Assembly: GCA_016742255.1 (NCBI GenBank)
Contig: JACVCB010000021.1
Span: 1-63,130, forward strand
Length of the DNA: 63,130 nucleotides
From: Leptospira sp.
GTDB taxonomy: Bacteria; Spirochaetota; Leptospiria; Leptospirales; Leptospiraceae
Direction of reading: 5' to 3'
Shown here: positions 38,095-47,051 of the stretch, in pieces
Layout of the letters: every line of letters starts with the position of its first letter
How positions within the stretch are numbered: the stretch's first letter is position 1
Notes under the pieces: generated by a model
What the model was told of the DNA's origin: nothing
Databases searched by the model: none
What the model saw: the letters and a program-made list of their open reading frames with translations, nothing else
Position numbers and translations under genes: made by a program

Positions 38095-39666
38095 TTAAGA
38101 TTTATCTTTTTTATGATGAGACGAAGACTTTCTGAATTGATTGGGATTTACTCCGCATTGTTTTTTAAATTCCAAATAAAATGCGGATCTCGAACCAAAA
38201 CCCGCCAGTTTTCCAACTGTAGCGACGTTTAATTCTGGTTTTTCGATTAGAATTTTTTTTGCTTCTTTTATTTTGTATAAGTTTAAGAGTGTTGGAAAAT
38301 TAAATTGATACTCAATATTAATCAACTCGCTTAATTGGTGATAGGTTAGGCCCAGACGGCCTGCTATCATCTCTTCATTACAGTCGACATCCAGAAAAAT
38401 TTTGTCTGATTCTAATAATGATTCTAATTTTGTTTTAAATTCTTTCGTATCAATTTTATTCGTGAAAGTTCGAAATCTTGTTTTTGTTTTATCACGTTTT
38501 TCATAATTTCTTAAAAATAAAAAACTACCAGCTGTCAAGAAGGGTAAGTAAAACACAGCAGCATAAATGAAAAAAGCTTGGTATGGATAAAAATCAAAAT
38601 GGAATAATGTTTTTAGAAAGACTAAAAACAAAAAGAAAGCCCAACCTAAAAAATAACTTTTTTCTTCATCAATTTGGTTTGTGAAGAGCATCATATGGGT
38701 ACTTCGTAAAAAATAAGCAGCGGACCCAAAGATGGTGAGTAAGATAAAAATTCTATAGTCATACATTCTTGGAAAAATGGGAACAAGAAGGTATAAAATT
38801 CCAGAGATAGCAAACAACCAAAAGAAAATTGGATGTTTTAAACTTTCGTTTGTGAATTTAACAAAACTGTAAAGATACAAAAAGAATACAAAGTGATTAA
38901 TCGATAACAATAAGTAGTATGAGTGTGTGAAAAGATTGTTTCCGTTCCCTAATAGGGAGGACAATTCCTTTCCGTGGACTGAATAAACTAAAAAGAAAAA
39001 CAATAAAAAATGAAAAAGAATCAGAAGGTATATTTTTTCTTTGGATTTAATGAATTCAGAAATTGCCCAACCAGTAGAAACAATCCCAACCATCAAAAAA
39101 AACAAAAAGGTTAAAAATCGAAAGAGTACGATGAAACGATAACTTGAATTGGATACTGTTCGAATGGGAAAATTTAGATTCTCATTGGATACCAGGAATA
39201 GATAAAAATCACGGGTTTCCTTTGCGTTTAAGGAAACATTAAAATGTGGGAAAGGAGACAAAAGTCCATGCCAATTTTCCCAAACATAACCATTGTATGT
39301 ATTGGAAAATTCCCCTTTTTGGTTTTCCGAACAGATTTCAGCAGTGGGAATGTTGATCCATTGGATGAGAATGCTAAAATCGGAAGTCGTATCCATTTGG
39401 TTTTTCAATTGAAAATGGAGCCATTGACCATTTAGCGCCCGTTTGCTTCTCAATGAATCCTCAGATTCATTTTGGATCCAAAACATTTGTTTTAAAGTTT
39501 GGATTGAGTTTTTGGTACAGGAAGTATGCAATTCACCTTTTACAGGTGCCAAAAATTCTACCGCATGACTGATATTTGTTCCGTAAAACGCTTCCGGTTT
39601 CCATAAACACCCTTCCATTCCTAGTAGAATGACTAAGGAGAAATAAACCCGAAAAAGAATGCGCAT
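38095..39666 (-). CDS. Membrane-bound AraC-type regulator with 7TM sensor region
   Basis: With the ATG at 39666 the protein has 523 residues. A signal-like segment (RVYFSLVILLGMEGC) is followed by an extracytoplasmic beta domain (~30-175), seven membrane segments (~180-385) and a C-terminal AraC helix-turn-helix domain (~420-515, LGLTYHQLSELINIEY and VGKLAGFGSRSAFYLEFKKQCGVNPNQFRK). It should sense an external signal and act directly on DNA at the membrane. It diverges from sbtA and precedes the SulP gene, so both transporters are likely targets. Confidence 0.87.
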   Translation of the reverse strand: MRILFRVYFSLVILLGMEGCLWKPEAFYGTNISHAVEFLAPVKGELHTSCTKNSIQTLKQMFWIQNESEDSLRSKRALNGQWLHFQLKNQMDTTSDFSILIQWINIPTAEICSENQKGEFSNTYNGYVWENWHGLLSPFPHFNVSLNAKETRDFYLFLVSNENLNFPIRTVSNSSYRFIVLFRFLTFLFFLMVGIVSTGWAISEFIKSKEKIYLLILFHFLLFFFLVYSVHGKELSSLLGNGNNLFTHSYYLLLSINHFVFFLYLYSFVKFTNESLKHPIFFWLFAISGILYLLVPIFPRMYDYRIFILLTIFGSAAYFLRSTHMMLFTNQIDEEKSYFLGWAFFLFLVFLKTLFHFDFYPYQAFFIYAAVFYLPFLTAGSFLFLRNYEKRDKTKTRFRTFTNKIDTKEFKTKLESLLESDKIFLDVDCNEEMIAGRLGLTYHQLSELINIEYQFNFPTLLNLYKIKEAKKILIEKPELNVATVGKLAGFGSRSAFYLEFKKQCGVNPNQFRKSSSHHKKDKS

Positions 39667-39809
39667 GGATTTCACCAATGTGCAAATAAATCATAAGCAA
39701 GAAAGCGAATTCAAGGTTGATGAATTTCGAATTGAAAGTATTTTTTGTCCAGTTTTATGATATTGGACAAATTGGGTGTCTAAAATCATGGAGAAAAAGA
39801 GGGACAAAA

Positions 39810-40784
39810 ATGGATTTGCACAACGCTCTGAATAATATTTTAAACCCACCCGTACTATTTTTCTTTTTAGGAATGGGTGTTGTATTCTTTAAATCGGATC
39901 TCCGCATAACAGAAGGAGTATCAAAATTTCTCTCATTGTACTTGTTGTTCTCCATTGGTTTTAAAGGTGGTCATGAATTATTTAAATCACCTTTCGCTGA
40001 AGAACACTTACTCACACTCATAGCATGTATGTTTATGGCATGTTTTGTTCCCGTGTATTCATACTTCATCTTTCGATTGAAGTTAGACCATGCCAATTCT
40101 GCAGCACTTGCTGGAAGTTTCGGTTCTATTAGTGCAGTAACCTTTGTAACAGCGGGAGCTTTTTTACACAGTTACGGATTTGAATACCAAGGATTCATTG
40201 TTGCTGGAATGGCTCTTATGGAATCACCTGCCATTGTCATCGCTGTTATCATCGATCGCCTCGGTAAGAAAAAACAAAATGGAAATCCCTCTGAAAAAAT
40301 CCAATGGAAACAATTGTTACATGAAGCTTTTTTTAGTTCATCTGTTTATATCTTAATTGGTGCTCTAATCGTAGGTTATCTATCAGGTGAGTCTGGATGG
40401 AATACAACAAAACCATTTACAGAAGATATCTTTAAAGGACTTCTTACATTTTTCCTTTTGGACAAAGGGATTGATGCCGCTAAACAAATGCGTGAGTTAA
40501 AAAAAGTTGGTTTTTTCTTAGTTGGATCAACTGTCATCATTATGTTTATCAATGTTGTGATTGCGATCTTTTTGACAAAAATCATTCAGATGCCAATTGG
40601 TGATGCATTAATGTTCGTTGTGCTATGTGCATCTGCTTCTTATATTGCTGTTCCTGCTGCGATGAAAGATTCAATTCCGGAAGCAAGTCCTAGTATATAC
40701 TTAACTGTTGCTTTATCGATTGTTTTCCCAATCAATATCATCATCGGAATACCAGTTTATTTTTATTTATTGAAAGGATTATAA
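39810..40784 (+). CDS. sbtA: SbtA-type sodium-dependent bicarbonate transporter
   Basis: The start ATG at 39810 is chosen because GAGGG lies six bases upstream and the protein then begins MDLHNALNNILNPPVLFFFLG as in the family; an open frame further upstream lacks these signs. The 324-residue protein has ten membrane helices with inverted-repeat character and hallmark segments GFKGGHEL, AALAGSFGSISAVTF and ESPAIVIAVI. In cyanobacteria SbtA imports HCO3- with Na+. The regulatory partner SbtB (PII-like) is not encoded beside it. Confidence 0.9.
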   Translation: MDLHNALNNILNPPVLFFFLGMGVVFFKSDLRITEGVSKFLSLYLLFSIGFKGGHELFKSPFAEEHLLTLIACMFMACFVPVYSYFIFRLKLDHANSAALAGSFGSISAVTFVTAGAFLHSYGFEYQGFIVAGMALMESPAIVIAVIIDRLGKKKQNGNPSEKIQWKQLLHEAFFSSSVYILIGALIVGYLSGESGWNTTKPFTEDIFKGLLTFFLLDKGIDAAKQMRELKKVGFFLVGSTVIIMFINVVIAIFLTKIIQMPIGDALMFVVLCASASYIAVPAAMKDSIPEASPSIYLTVALSIVFPINIIIGIPVYFYLLKGL

Positions 40785-40827
40785 GAAAGAGTTAAATTCA
40801 CCAAACAAATCGTTAGGAGAGATCAAA

Positions 40828-42663
40828 ATGTGTCTGCCCCAAAATAGAGTTATCTTATTTTGTTTCATTTTGGTCTTTTCTAATGGTTTCCTTCTCTCAG
40901 AACCCGTAGAAGAAAAAACTCCCGAAATCCAATCAGAATCAAAACCATATGTTTCTCCTATGAAAGAGAAAGGATTGGATCCTGAATTCAATCGACATAT
41001 GTTTGTGGAACCAACCTTATCGAAACATTCTGCAAATTCTTCCCAATTTTGGTTGAATGATGTTTTACGATTTGGATTGTACCTTCGCCCGCGCCAAGAG
41101 AGCCGTTATAATTTAGATTTTAATGCTTCTGACAAAGGTTATGTCGACCGAACCCTACAAACCTCATCTTTGTACTTTCTATTTGATCCAAGTCCGTATG
41201 TCCAAGCCAAGGTGACTTTACAAGATGCAAGAGTTTGGGGTGGAGAGTCTCCAGCGTCGACTGGTGACATTCGAGCCAATTTTTTCAATAATACTGCAGA
41301 CGTTTATTCCCGTAACCAAACAAATGCAGTCTCAGTCAACCAAACGAGCGTTAGAGAGGCATTTGTAATAATCAACAAATTACCTTTTCAATCCAAATTC
41401 CAAGTGGGAAGACAAATTTGGGCTTATGGAGACCAAAGATTGATTGGTGGTGGTAACTGGACAGTGAATGGTTTATCCTTTGATGGTGCCAGACTCATGT
41501 TTCAATTTGAAAATGCCAAAATCCATTTTTTAATGGCTAGACCCTATTGGACACAAAGTGGACCCAATGGGGTTGTCTCTGCCAATGATCCAAAACTCAA
41601 TTCAGCGGCAAATGGAACCGACACAACACTATTAGGAACTTATAATAGTTATACGATTCCTGACTGGGTGACATTCGATTTTTATAGTATAGGTATTGTT
41701 CGAAAATGGAAAAAAAATAATACAAATGTTATCACTGGTCTGCCTGAAACTTCTCCAGACGACCCCTTGGCATCAAATCGTAGCCGCCAAAACCAAAATC
41801 TGATCACAACTGGATTTCGAATCACAAATCGTACAAAAGGAAATTTTTTGCCAGAAGGTAAGTCTTGGGACTTTACTTGGGAATCAGCATTCCAATCAGG
41901 AACTTCTGGACGCAGAATCCAAGATCCTTACTTAAAAGAATACCTTCCAAATGAATGGGATAATACCAGAACCGAAAGAGAAAAATATACAGGACAAATG
42001 CACGTTTTCCAAACTGGATACACATTCTTTAGGAAACTAAGATTAGGTGGGCAAGTTTTATTTGCCTCCGGAGATAAAAATAGATCCGATGCCTCCGTCT
42101 CCACCTTCCAAACGCTTGCAAATCCAAGATTTGGAGTGATTCCTTATTTTAATAACGTGGCAGGAATTTCAGAAAATATCAATGCTCAAAATTTATATTC
42201 TAAATCTGTGAGTGTAACTTACACAACAGAAGGGTATGGAGAATTCCAAATCACCTATTTCCAAAATGATAAGGCTGAAAAACAAGATGCATGGTATGCA
42301 ATCAGTGGTGCACCAAACTCTTCTTCTACGATTGGTGAAAAAAATCCAACCCCAGTGTCGTTTGAAAAAGGAAGTACAGAAAATTTCTCCAATCAATCGT
42401 ATACTTCTCCCTATGCTTTAGGCAAACGAATTTATACAGAAGTGGATTTGACTTGGCACGGACAAATGAATGATTTTGTCTCACTTTGGTTAGGTGTAGG
42501 TTATCTGGAAGCTGGTGATGCGGTTAAAAATTACAGAAATAGCAAAATCCAATACAATCGCACCACCCAGTCCTTTGAATGGAACCAAAACTATTTACAG
42601 GGAAAAAACCAACTCGCAAGAGAAGCCTACATGGTCTATGCCCAGATCAATGCTGCATTTTAG
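40828..42663 (+). CDS. Outer-membrane beta-barrel protein, alginate-export/porin type
   Basis: The 611-residue protein has a signal peptide (RVILFCFILVFSNGFLLSEP) and an outer-membrane barrel with the alginate_exp-like pattern (LRFGLYLRPRQESRYNLDF, DARVWGG, FQVGRQIWAYGDQRLIGGGNW, and a final barrel strand ending in Phe). An AGGAGAG ribosome site lies seven bases before the ATG. It follows sbtA by 43 bases and may be co-transcribed, giving an outer-membrane route for small anions; alginate export itself is unlikely as no biosynthetic genes are present. Confidence 0.82.
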   Translation: MCLPQNRVILFCFILVFSNGFLLSEPVEEKTPEIQSESKPYVSPMKEKGLDPEFNRHMFVEPTLSKHSANSSQFWLNDVLRFGLYLRPRQESRYNLDFNASDKGYVDRTLQTSSLYFLFDPSPYVQAKVTLQDARVWGGESPASTGDIRANFFNNTADVYSRNQTNAVSVNQTSVREAFVIINKLPFQSKFQVGRQIWAYGDQRLIGGGNWTVNGLSFDGARLMFQFENAKIHFLMARPYWTQSGPNGVVSANDPKLNSAANGTDTTLLGTYNSYTIPDWVTFDFYSIGIVRKWKKNNTNVITGLPETSPDDPLASNRSRQNQNLITTGFRITNRTKGNFLPEGKSWDFTWESAFQSGTSGRRIQDPYLKEYLPNEWDNTRTEREKYTGQMHVFQTGYTFFRKLRLGGQVLFASGDKNRSDASVSTFQTLANPRFGVIPYFNNVAGISENINAQNLYSKSVSVTYTTEGYGEFQITYFQNDKAEKQDAWYAISGAPNSSSTIGEKNPTPVSFEKGSTENFSNQSYTSPYALGKRIYTEVDLTWHGQMNDFVSLWLGVGYLEAGDAVKNYRNSKIQYNRTTQSFEWNQNYLQGKNQLAREAYMVYAQINAAF

Positions 42664-42723
42664 GAAAAACGTTCGATTTTTCGCTGGATTATCATAGCAT
42701 GGAAGCAAAACTGAGATTCGTCC

Positions 42724-43347
42724 ATGTTGGAAGCCCACCACAAACAAAGAAGGATTCGCAATAGCCTCTCTCGCGAGGAAATTAGAGATGTATCCCTCCT
42801 CATTTTAAAAGAAGAAGGACTCGATGGGCTTTCCATGCGTAAAATTGCGAACCGGCTCGGTTGTAGCGTTGCAAGCCCCTATTCTTATTATGAAAGCCAA
42901 ATTGACCTTGTTCAAGATTTGATCCGAACGGGAGAGGATGAGCTTCTCTCCATGTTAAAAAAAGCGAGTGCTGATGTCAAAACGGGATCTGCCTTTGACC
43001 AATTGGCCGCGATTGCACGTGCTTATTTCCATTTTGCCAGTAACAACCGAGAACTCCACAAAGTGATGTTTGTTACCGACTATGGTGGAGTTCATAGAAA
43101 GGCATTCCCTCAACTTCCCAAAAGTTATCGGTTTTTTTTAGAAACAGTTAGAATTGGTTTTGATTCTGGCGAGATTCCATACCCCAAAAACGAATACCCT
43201 GCCATTGCAAGGTTGATGTGGAGTTGGATGTATGGAGTAATCGTTTTGGATATGACAGGTATGCTCCGAAAAAGAAAAGGAGCAGGAAATCCGATTGAAG
43301 AAGGAATTTCCTACTTTCAGAAACTACTTAGTAAAAAACCAACCTAG
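42724..43347 (+). CDS. TetR/AcrR family transcriptional regulator
   Basis: The 207-residue protein has an N-terminal TetR helix-turn-helix (~13-60, LSMRKIANRLGCSVASPYSYYES) and a C-terminal WHG-like TetR domain (FDQLAAIARAYFHFASNNRELHKVMF). It lies 60 bases after the porin gene on the same strand, so it may regulate that gene. Its stop overlaps the acyltransferase gene stop by four bases, tail to tail. Confidence 0.92.
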   Translation: MLEAHHKQRRIRNSLSREEIRDVSLLILKEEGLDGLSMRKIANRLGCSVASPYSYYESQIDLVQDLIRTGEDELLSMLKKASADVKTGSAFDQLAAIARAYFHFASNNRELHKVMFVTDYGGVHRKAFPQLPKSYRFFLETVRIGFDSGEIPYPKNEYPAIARLMWSWMYGVIVLDMTGMLRKRKGAGNPIEEGISYFQKLLSKKPT

Positions 43348-44105
43348 CCAATGCTAGGTGATACTTCCATACCTTCTTCATCAGTGTCCAAAACATTTTG
43401 GACGACTTCTGTCTGAATGATTTGATTTTTTCCAACTTGGTTGAGTCTGATCAATTCCGTTTTGATAAATGCCATTGTTTCATTATTATCATTCACTTGC
43501 CAGACAGGATTTCCAACAGTTAACCGAATTGGTTTGTTTAAGTTGTATGCATCTAAATACAAAGGAACAATTGGCAAATTGTAACGTTTACTCAATACCA
43601 CCATTCCTGGAAATAATTTTCGAGACTTACGAAATCCTCGGTACCAAGATCCTTCAGGAAAAATTCCAATTCCCAAATTCCCTTTTTTAATCCTTCTTTG
43701 GAAATCTTTGATTGTCACTGGGTCCGATTCATTTCGGTTTAAGGGGATTAAGTCGATTGATTTAACAATCCCTTTGACAATTTGTTCTTTTCGTTTGAGC
43801 CATTTTGACTTTCTGCCTTTATTCCCCATTCCTGAATCATAACTTGTTAACGCAGTTGTATAAATTCCATATCGTTTGAGAACTCCACGAATGACAAATG
43901 CATCGTAAGGCATTGTGATGATTTTTAAAAATTTATTTCGTGGTTTGATATGATTTGAAATCAGAATCATAGATTTGCCGTTTAACTGGCGCAAAATGAA
44001 GTCGTTCTGAATTTCTACTTTTTTGTTTCCGTATTTTAATCTCATGGGTTTCACCACAATCCACATCAATACAAAACCAATAGACCTTCCGACATAATAA
44101 AACAT
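43344..44105 (-). CDS. PlsC-like acyltransferase with atypical catalytic motif
   Basis: The 253-residue protein shows the lysophospholipid acyltransferase pattern: an N-terminal hydrophobic helix, motif I region ILISNHIKPRNKF, motif III FPEGSWYRGF and motif IV-like LPIVPLYLDAYN. The family's catalytic HX4D is HX4N here (H-IKPR-N), so activity by the standard mechanism is doubtful. It may be a divergent or altered-substrate enzyme. A strong AGAGGAAA ribosome site precedes the ATG. It diverges from the cobalamin riboswitch. Confidence 0.75.
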   Translation of the reverse strand: MFYYVGRSIGFVLMWIVVKPMRLKYGNKKVEIQNDFILRQLNGKSMILISNHIKPRNKFLKIITMPYDAFVIRGVLKRYGIYTTALTSYDSGMGNKGRKSKWLKRKEQIVKGIVKSIDLIPLNRNESDPVTIKDFQRRIKKGNLGIGIFPEGSWYRGFRKSRKLFPGMVVLSKRYNLPIVPLYLDAYNLNKPIRLTVGNPVWQVNDNNETMAFIKTELIRLNQVGKNQIIQTEVVQNVLDTDEEGMEVSPSIG

Positions 44106-44261
44106 ATCTTTTCCTCTTAATTGGTATGTGTCTAAAATTCCTATTTGGTTGCAAAAGATTCACAAAATCTTTGGCTACAATTTGAATACATTTCTGTTTC
44201 AAATTGTACGAGGTTTGTTAGTAGAAATCCTGGATTTAAAAATTTGACAATCCTTGCCTTC

Positions 44262-44365
44262 ACAAAAACCTGGAAAATACCTTCAGGGAGGAAACAGGTG
44301 TAAATCCTGTGCTGACCCGCAACTGTAATCCAAACAACTGTTTGGTGAGCCAGATCTTCCCCGTA
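44262..44365 (+). ncRNA. Cobalamin (B12) riboswitch aptamer
   Basis: The conserved core is clearly present: GGAAACAGGTGTAAATCC (44290-44307), GCTGACCCGCAACTGTAA (44311-44328) and the B12 box-like GTGAGCCAGATCTTCC (44345-44360). These have the order and spacing of the adenosylcobalamin/hydroxocobalamin aptamer (RF00174). A possible -35 TTGACA lies at 44244-44249, without a convincing -10. The aptamer reads toward the lipoprotein gene at 44569. Confidence 0.93.
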
Positions 44366-44568
44366 AAGAATTCCTCGCGGAAATGGAACTTTACACACTG
44401 AATCCAAATGCCCACCATTTGGAGGATAGGGGCCCCGAAGGCATCGGGGCACCCGAAACAAGATTTACAAGGATAACTTTTCTATTTGGAGATTCACTCC
44501 AAAGGAATCACTCATTGTCTTTCATTGCCAAGGAGTTCCCTAAACTTTTAAAAATTTAGGAAACGTTT
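44366..44568 (+). promoter_or_regulatory. Structured leader (expression platform) after the B12 aptamer
   Basis: About 200 bases without a gene separate the aptamer from the ATG. They can form several hairpins: CCAAATG with CATTTGG (44404-44422), a GC-rich GCCCCGA with TCGGGGC (44432-44450), TTTGGAG with CTCCAAA (44485-44503), and CCTAAA with TTTAGG (44539-44560). The last one includes the TTTAGGAAA ribosome site of the lipoprotein gene, so translational control is plausible. None is followed by a U-run, so a classic intrinsic terminator is not seen. Confidence 0.6.
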
Positions 44569-45138
44569 ATGAAACGAACACACTTACAAACAACAGTCTT
44601 AATCGGACTACTCTTCTCTTTTTCCTTTTGCCAAATGGAAAAACAAGTTCCAGAATCTGAATCAGAAAAAAATCTAATACTCGGTCTTGTTGCTGGACAA
44701 GTTGCAGAATCAAGTAAAGATTTTGCTCTCAATGGAGTTTGGAATAGCTTTACAGGTAATGGAACAACACTAGATACACTAACAACATTTAGTGCAAAAT
44801 TTGGCCTAAAAGGTGTTCAATTGGATGATAGTTCAGCATTTGGTGGATACTCGAGCTGTTATATCATAATTGAATTTAATAATTCTGAAGGAAGTTTCAT
44901 CACTCAAAACCCAGAAAATAATGGAGGTTGTTTCGCTGGTGACACAAATAAAGGAAAGTATAACAAAGTGTTTTTCTTTAAAAACACAGCAAAAGAAAAT
45001 TCCTACTGGTTATGTACCGTTGCATTTGGTAAAACTTACGCAGAAGCAAAAGCACAAACTGATACCACAACTAAGACAAACCCTGGGAGTTCTGGATGTG
45101 GAGCATCAGCTTTCTCACGTTACGATCGAAAATTATAA
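44569..45138 (+). CDS. B12-riboswitch-controlled lipoprotein, unknown family
   Basis: The 189-residue protein has a signal MKRTHLQTTVLIGLLFSFSFC with lipobox SFSFC and a mature domain of about 165 residues rich in Ser, Thr, Asn and Gly. It contains four further Cys (SSCYI, GGCFA, WLCTV, SGCGA). I do not recognise the family. It is the first gene after the cobalamin riboswitch, so it should be made when B12 is scarce; a surface cobalamin-capture role is inferred from this alone. Confidence 0.8.
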   Translation: MKRTHLQTTVLIGLLFSFSFCQMEKQVPESESEKNLILGLVAGQVAESSKDFALNGVWNSFTGNGTTLDTLTTFSAKFGLKGVQLDDSSAFGGYSSCYIIIEFNNSEGSFITQNPENNGGCFAGDTNKGKYNKVFFFKNTAKENSYWLCTVAFGKTYAEAKAQTDTTTKTNPGSSGCGASAFSRYDRKL

Positions 45139-45269
45139 TCGACCTCAAGTATTGAATCTATTTTTGTTTGAAGAAATGTGCCAGATCGTTGGCCTTTCGC
45201 AATTGATTGTAGATTCAATAAAGAGCACAATTATTAAATGATACTATAGGAATAGACACCACAACCAAG

Positions 45270-46124
45270 ATGAAAACAAAACTAATTCATTTCCTTCTCA
45301 TTTTCTCCTGTTTGTGGACTTTCCATTGCAAACCTTCTCAGTCGTCCTCATCGGAGGAAACTCTTGCGGCACTCATTCCTTTACTTGGTGCAAGTGCCAA
45401 TGCTTCTGTTTGTCCTAAATCAACACTCCCTTCCGACATATTCCTTGCCAATACGGTGGTCAGTGCCTCCGCCAATGTATCTGGATTTTCTGATCCGAAA
45501 AAAGCCATCAATGGAGTTTGTGGTGCTGGTGAACTTGCGGGATCACTCGATGTGTATGCTTTGGAGATCACTGGAGCTGGCGCTTCGATGGTCCTCAGTT
45601 GGGGTGGCAGAACTGTCAAAAATGTCCCAGACTCCATTGATTTTATTATTTATGATAATAGCTTTCGGATTTCAGGGGATACCAATACCTATGCTATGGA
45701 TCCCTCTGTGATCCAAGTCTCCCTAGATGGAACCAAATACTGCGGTTTTAATCCGAGTTATACGGCAGGAAATATCAATTTATTAACCAGCTGGACAAAG
45801 TTTGGTGGCTTAAGACCGGTGTATTATAATATGACCACCAATCCCTTGTCAAACGAGGATTTATTTATCAGTACAGGCATACCTTTCCTTCTTGGTGGTG
45901 GGGATGGATTTGATTTGGATGATTTAGATCCAAATGATCCAAACGATGTGAATTGTGATACAACTGCAGCCAATGATATCAAATCGAATGGATTTAAATT
46001 CATCAAAATCACCTCAGCAAGTGCAGTCAGAAACTATGCAGATGGAACAAACAATTTCCCTTGGCCACCAGGTAGTTATAATGGAAGTGATATCGATGGA
46101 GTGGTTGCACGCGAAGTCCAGTGA
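45270..46124 (+). CDS. B12-linked surface lipoprotein of the 'cell surface protein' type
   Basis: The 284-residue protein has a lipoprotein signal (LLIFSCLWTFHC). The mature part shows, in order, DPKKAINGVCGAGE, GASMVLSWGG...DSIDFIIYDNSF, an Asn-poor VIQVSLDGTKYCGF strand, GGGDGFDLDDLDP, FKFIKITSAS and SDIDGVVAREV. From memory this order resembles surface proteins encoded beside cobalamin transport genes in other phyla (pattern GS(I/M)xLxF, DFxVFENxF, VEVSxDGxxF, GGDxFDL, GFDLDAV). It lies 131 bases after the first lipoprotein and probably shares the riboswitch. Confidence 0.78.
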   Translation: MKTKLIHFLLIFSCLWTFHCKPSQSSSSEETLAALIPLLGASANASVCPKSTLPSDIFLANTVVSASANVSGFSDPKKAINGVCGAGELAGSLDVYALEITGAGASMVLSWGGRTVKNVPDSIDFIIYDNSFRISGDTNTYAMDPSVIQVSLDGTKYCGFNPSYTAGNINLLTSWTKFGGLRPVYYNMTTNPLSNEDLFISTGIPFLLGGGDGFDLDDLDPNDPNDVNCDTTAANDIKSNGFKFIKITSASAVRNYADGTNNFPWPPGSYNGSDIDGVVAREVQ

Positions 46125-46259
46125 TCCACACACCATTATGTCAGATGGGTTCATAGTTCTGAACCAATTGTAAAAAACAGTTCAAAATAGTTCGTATTTC
46201 AGTTGACCAATTTGGAAAAAGAGTTCTTTTTTTAGAACCACTCCTCTGGCGTATTCACT

Positions 46260-47039
46260 TTGAGCGAAAACCTATATACACAAAAAATATCCATTCAGGA
46301 TGAGATGCCCAGGTTATCGGCACAGGCCAACCTCCTGAAGCTCCTGCTTGAGCCATATTTAGATTCCATCGAATATGAAAAAGAAGTGGGAACGGCTCTG
46401 GATGCAGGAGCAGGTCCAGGGGTACTCACCAGTTTTCTCATGAAGAAAAATCCAAACCTCAAATGGTCTGCTTGTGACATCTCCGAGGATATGGTCCAAT
46501 ATTGTAAGTTGGTGTATCCAAAAGTAGACTGGAAGGTCTCAGATGTTCGTTCATTGGATTACCCAGACAATCATTTTGATTTTATTTTTAATTCGATGGT
46601 GCTCATCCACATCAAAGAACCAGAAAAAGCTCTAAAGGAATTCTACCGAGTGCTAAAACCAGGTGGAAAGGTTCTCATCCATTGTCCAAATGACAAAACC
46701 TTCACAGGCCCACAGGTACTTTTGGATATGGTAGCCAAACATGCAACCATCCATCCAGCCGACAGGTTTGTGATGGAAAAAATTCCCGGAATGATGGAAT
46801 CTTTGGGGTTCCAATTGAAACACCGAACAGACTTCATTGCGTCCAATGATGGGAATGATGACAAACCAACAGTCGATTACCCAAAAATTCACTTGGGAAT
46901 GATGACAGGATGGTCTATGATGTCTTTTATGGGACATCCAGAAGGGATGCAGGATTTATATTCCAAATTACAATCCGAATACATGTCCAATCGTGTGAAA
47001 TTCACGATCAAATTAGAAACACATTTGTACCAAAAATAA
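46260..47039 (+). CDS. Class I SAM-dependent methyltransferase
   Basis: The 259-residue protein has the UbiE/Methyltransf_11 pattern: motif I TALDAGAGPGVLTSFL (~45-60), the acidic end of strand 2 (SACDIS), motif II region FDFIFNSMVLIHI and motif III VLKPGGKVLIH. The substrate is unknown. The start is taken as TTG at 46260; an ATG at 46302 (14 codons on, with AGGA upstream) is the alternative. It is followed by the anti-sigma-like gene after 12 bases and probably shares its transcript. Confidence 0.85.
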   Translation: MSENLYTQKISIQDEMPRLSAQANLLKLLLEPYLDSIEYEKEVGTALDAGAGPGVLTSFLMKKNPNLKWSACDISEDMVQYCKLVYPKVDWKVSDVRSLDYPDNHFDFIFNSMVLIHIKEPEKALKEFYRVLKPGGKVLIHCPNDKTFTGPQVLLDMVAKHATIHPADRFVMEKIPGMMESLGFQLKHRTDFIASNDGNDDKPTVDYPKIHLGMMTGWSMMSFMGHPEGMQDLYSKLQSEYMSNRVKFTIKLETHLYQK

Positions 47040-47051
47040 ACGGAGGCAAAA

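Noticed and set aside
39717..39809. An upstream start for sbtA
   Set aside because: The ATG at 39810 has a good ribosome site and matches the family N-terminus; the extension is unlike it.
44432..44450. GC-rich hairpin as an intrinsic terminator of the riboswitch
   Set aside because: No U-run follows on the coding strand, so it was kept only as part of the structured leader.
44141..44461. An open minus-strand frame of about 106 codons across the riboswitch region
   Set aside because: It runs antisense through the conserved cobalamin aptamer, has no recognisable protein features and a poor composition for a real gene; the RNA explains the conservation.
44870..45241. A plus-strand frame overlapping the first B12-linked lipoprotein
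   Set aside because: It is another frame of the lipoprotein gene, with no signal peptide or domain, and ends in the intergenic gap.
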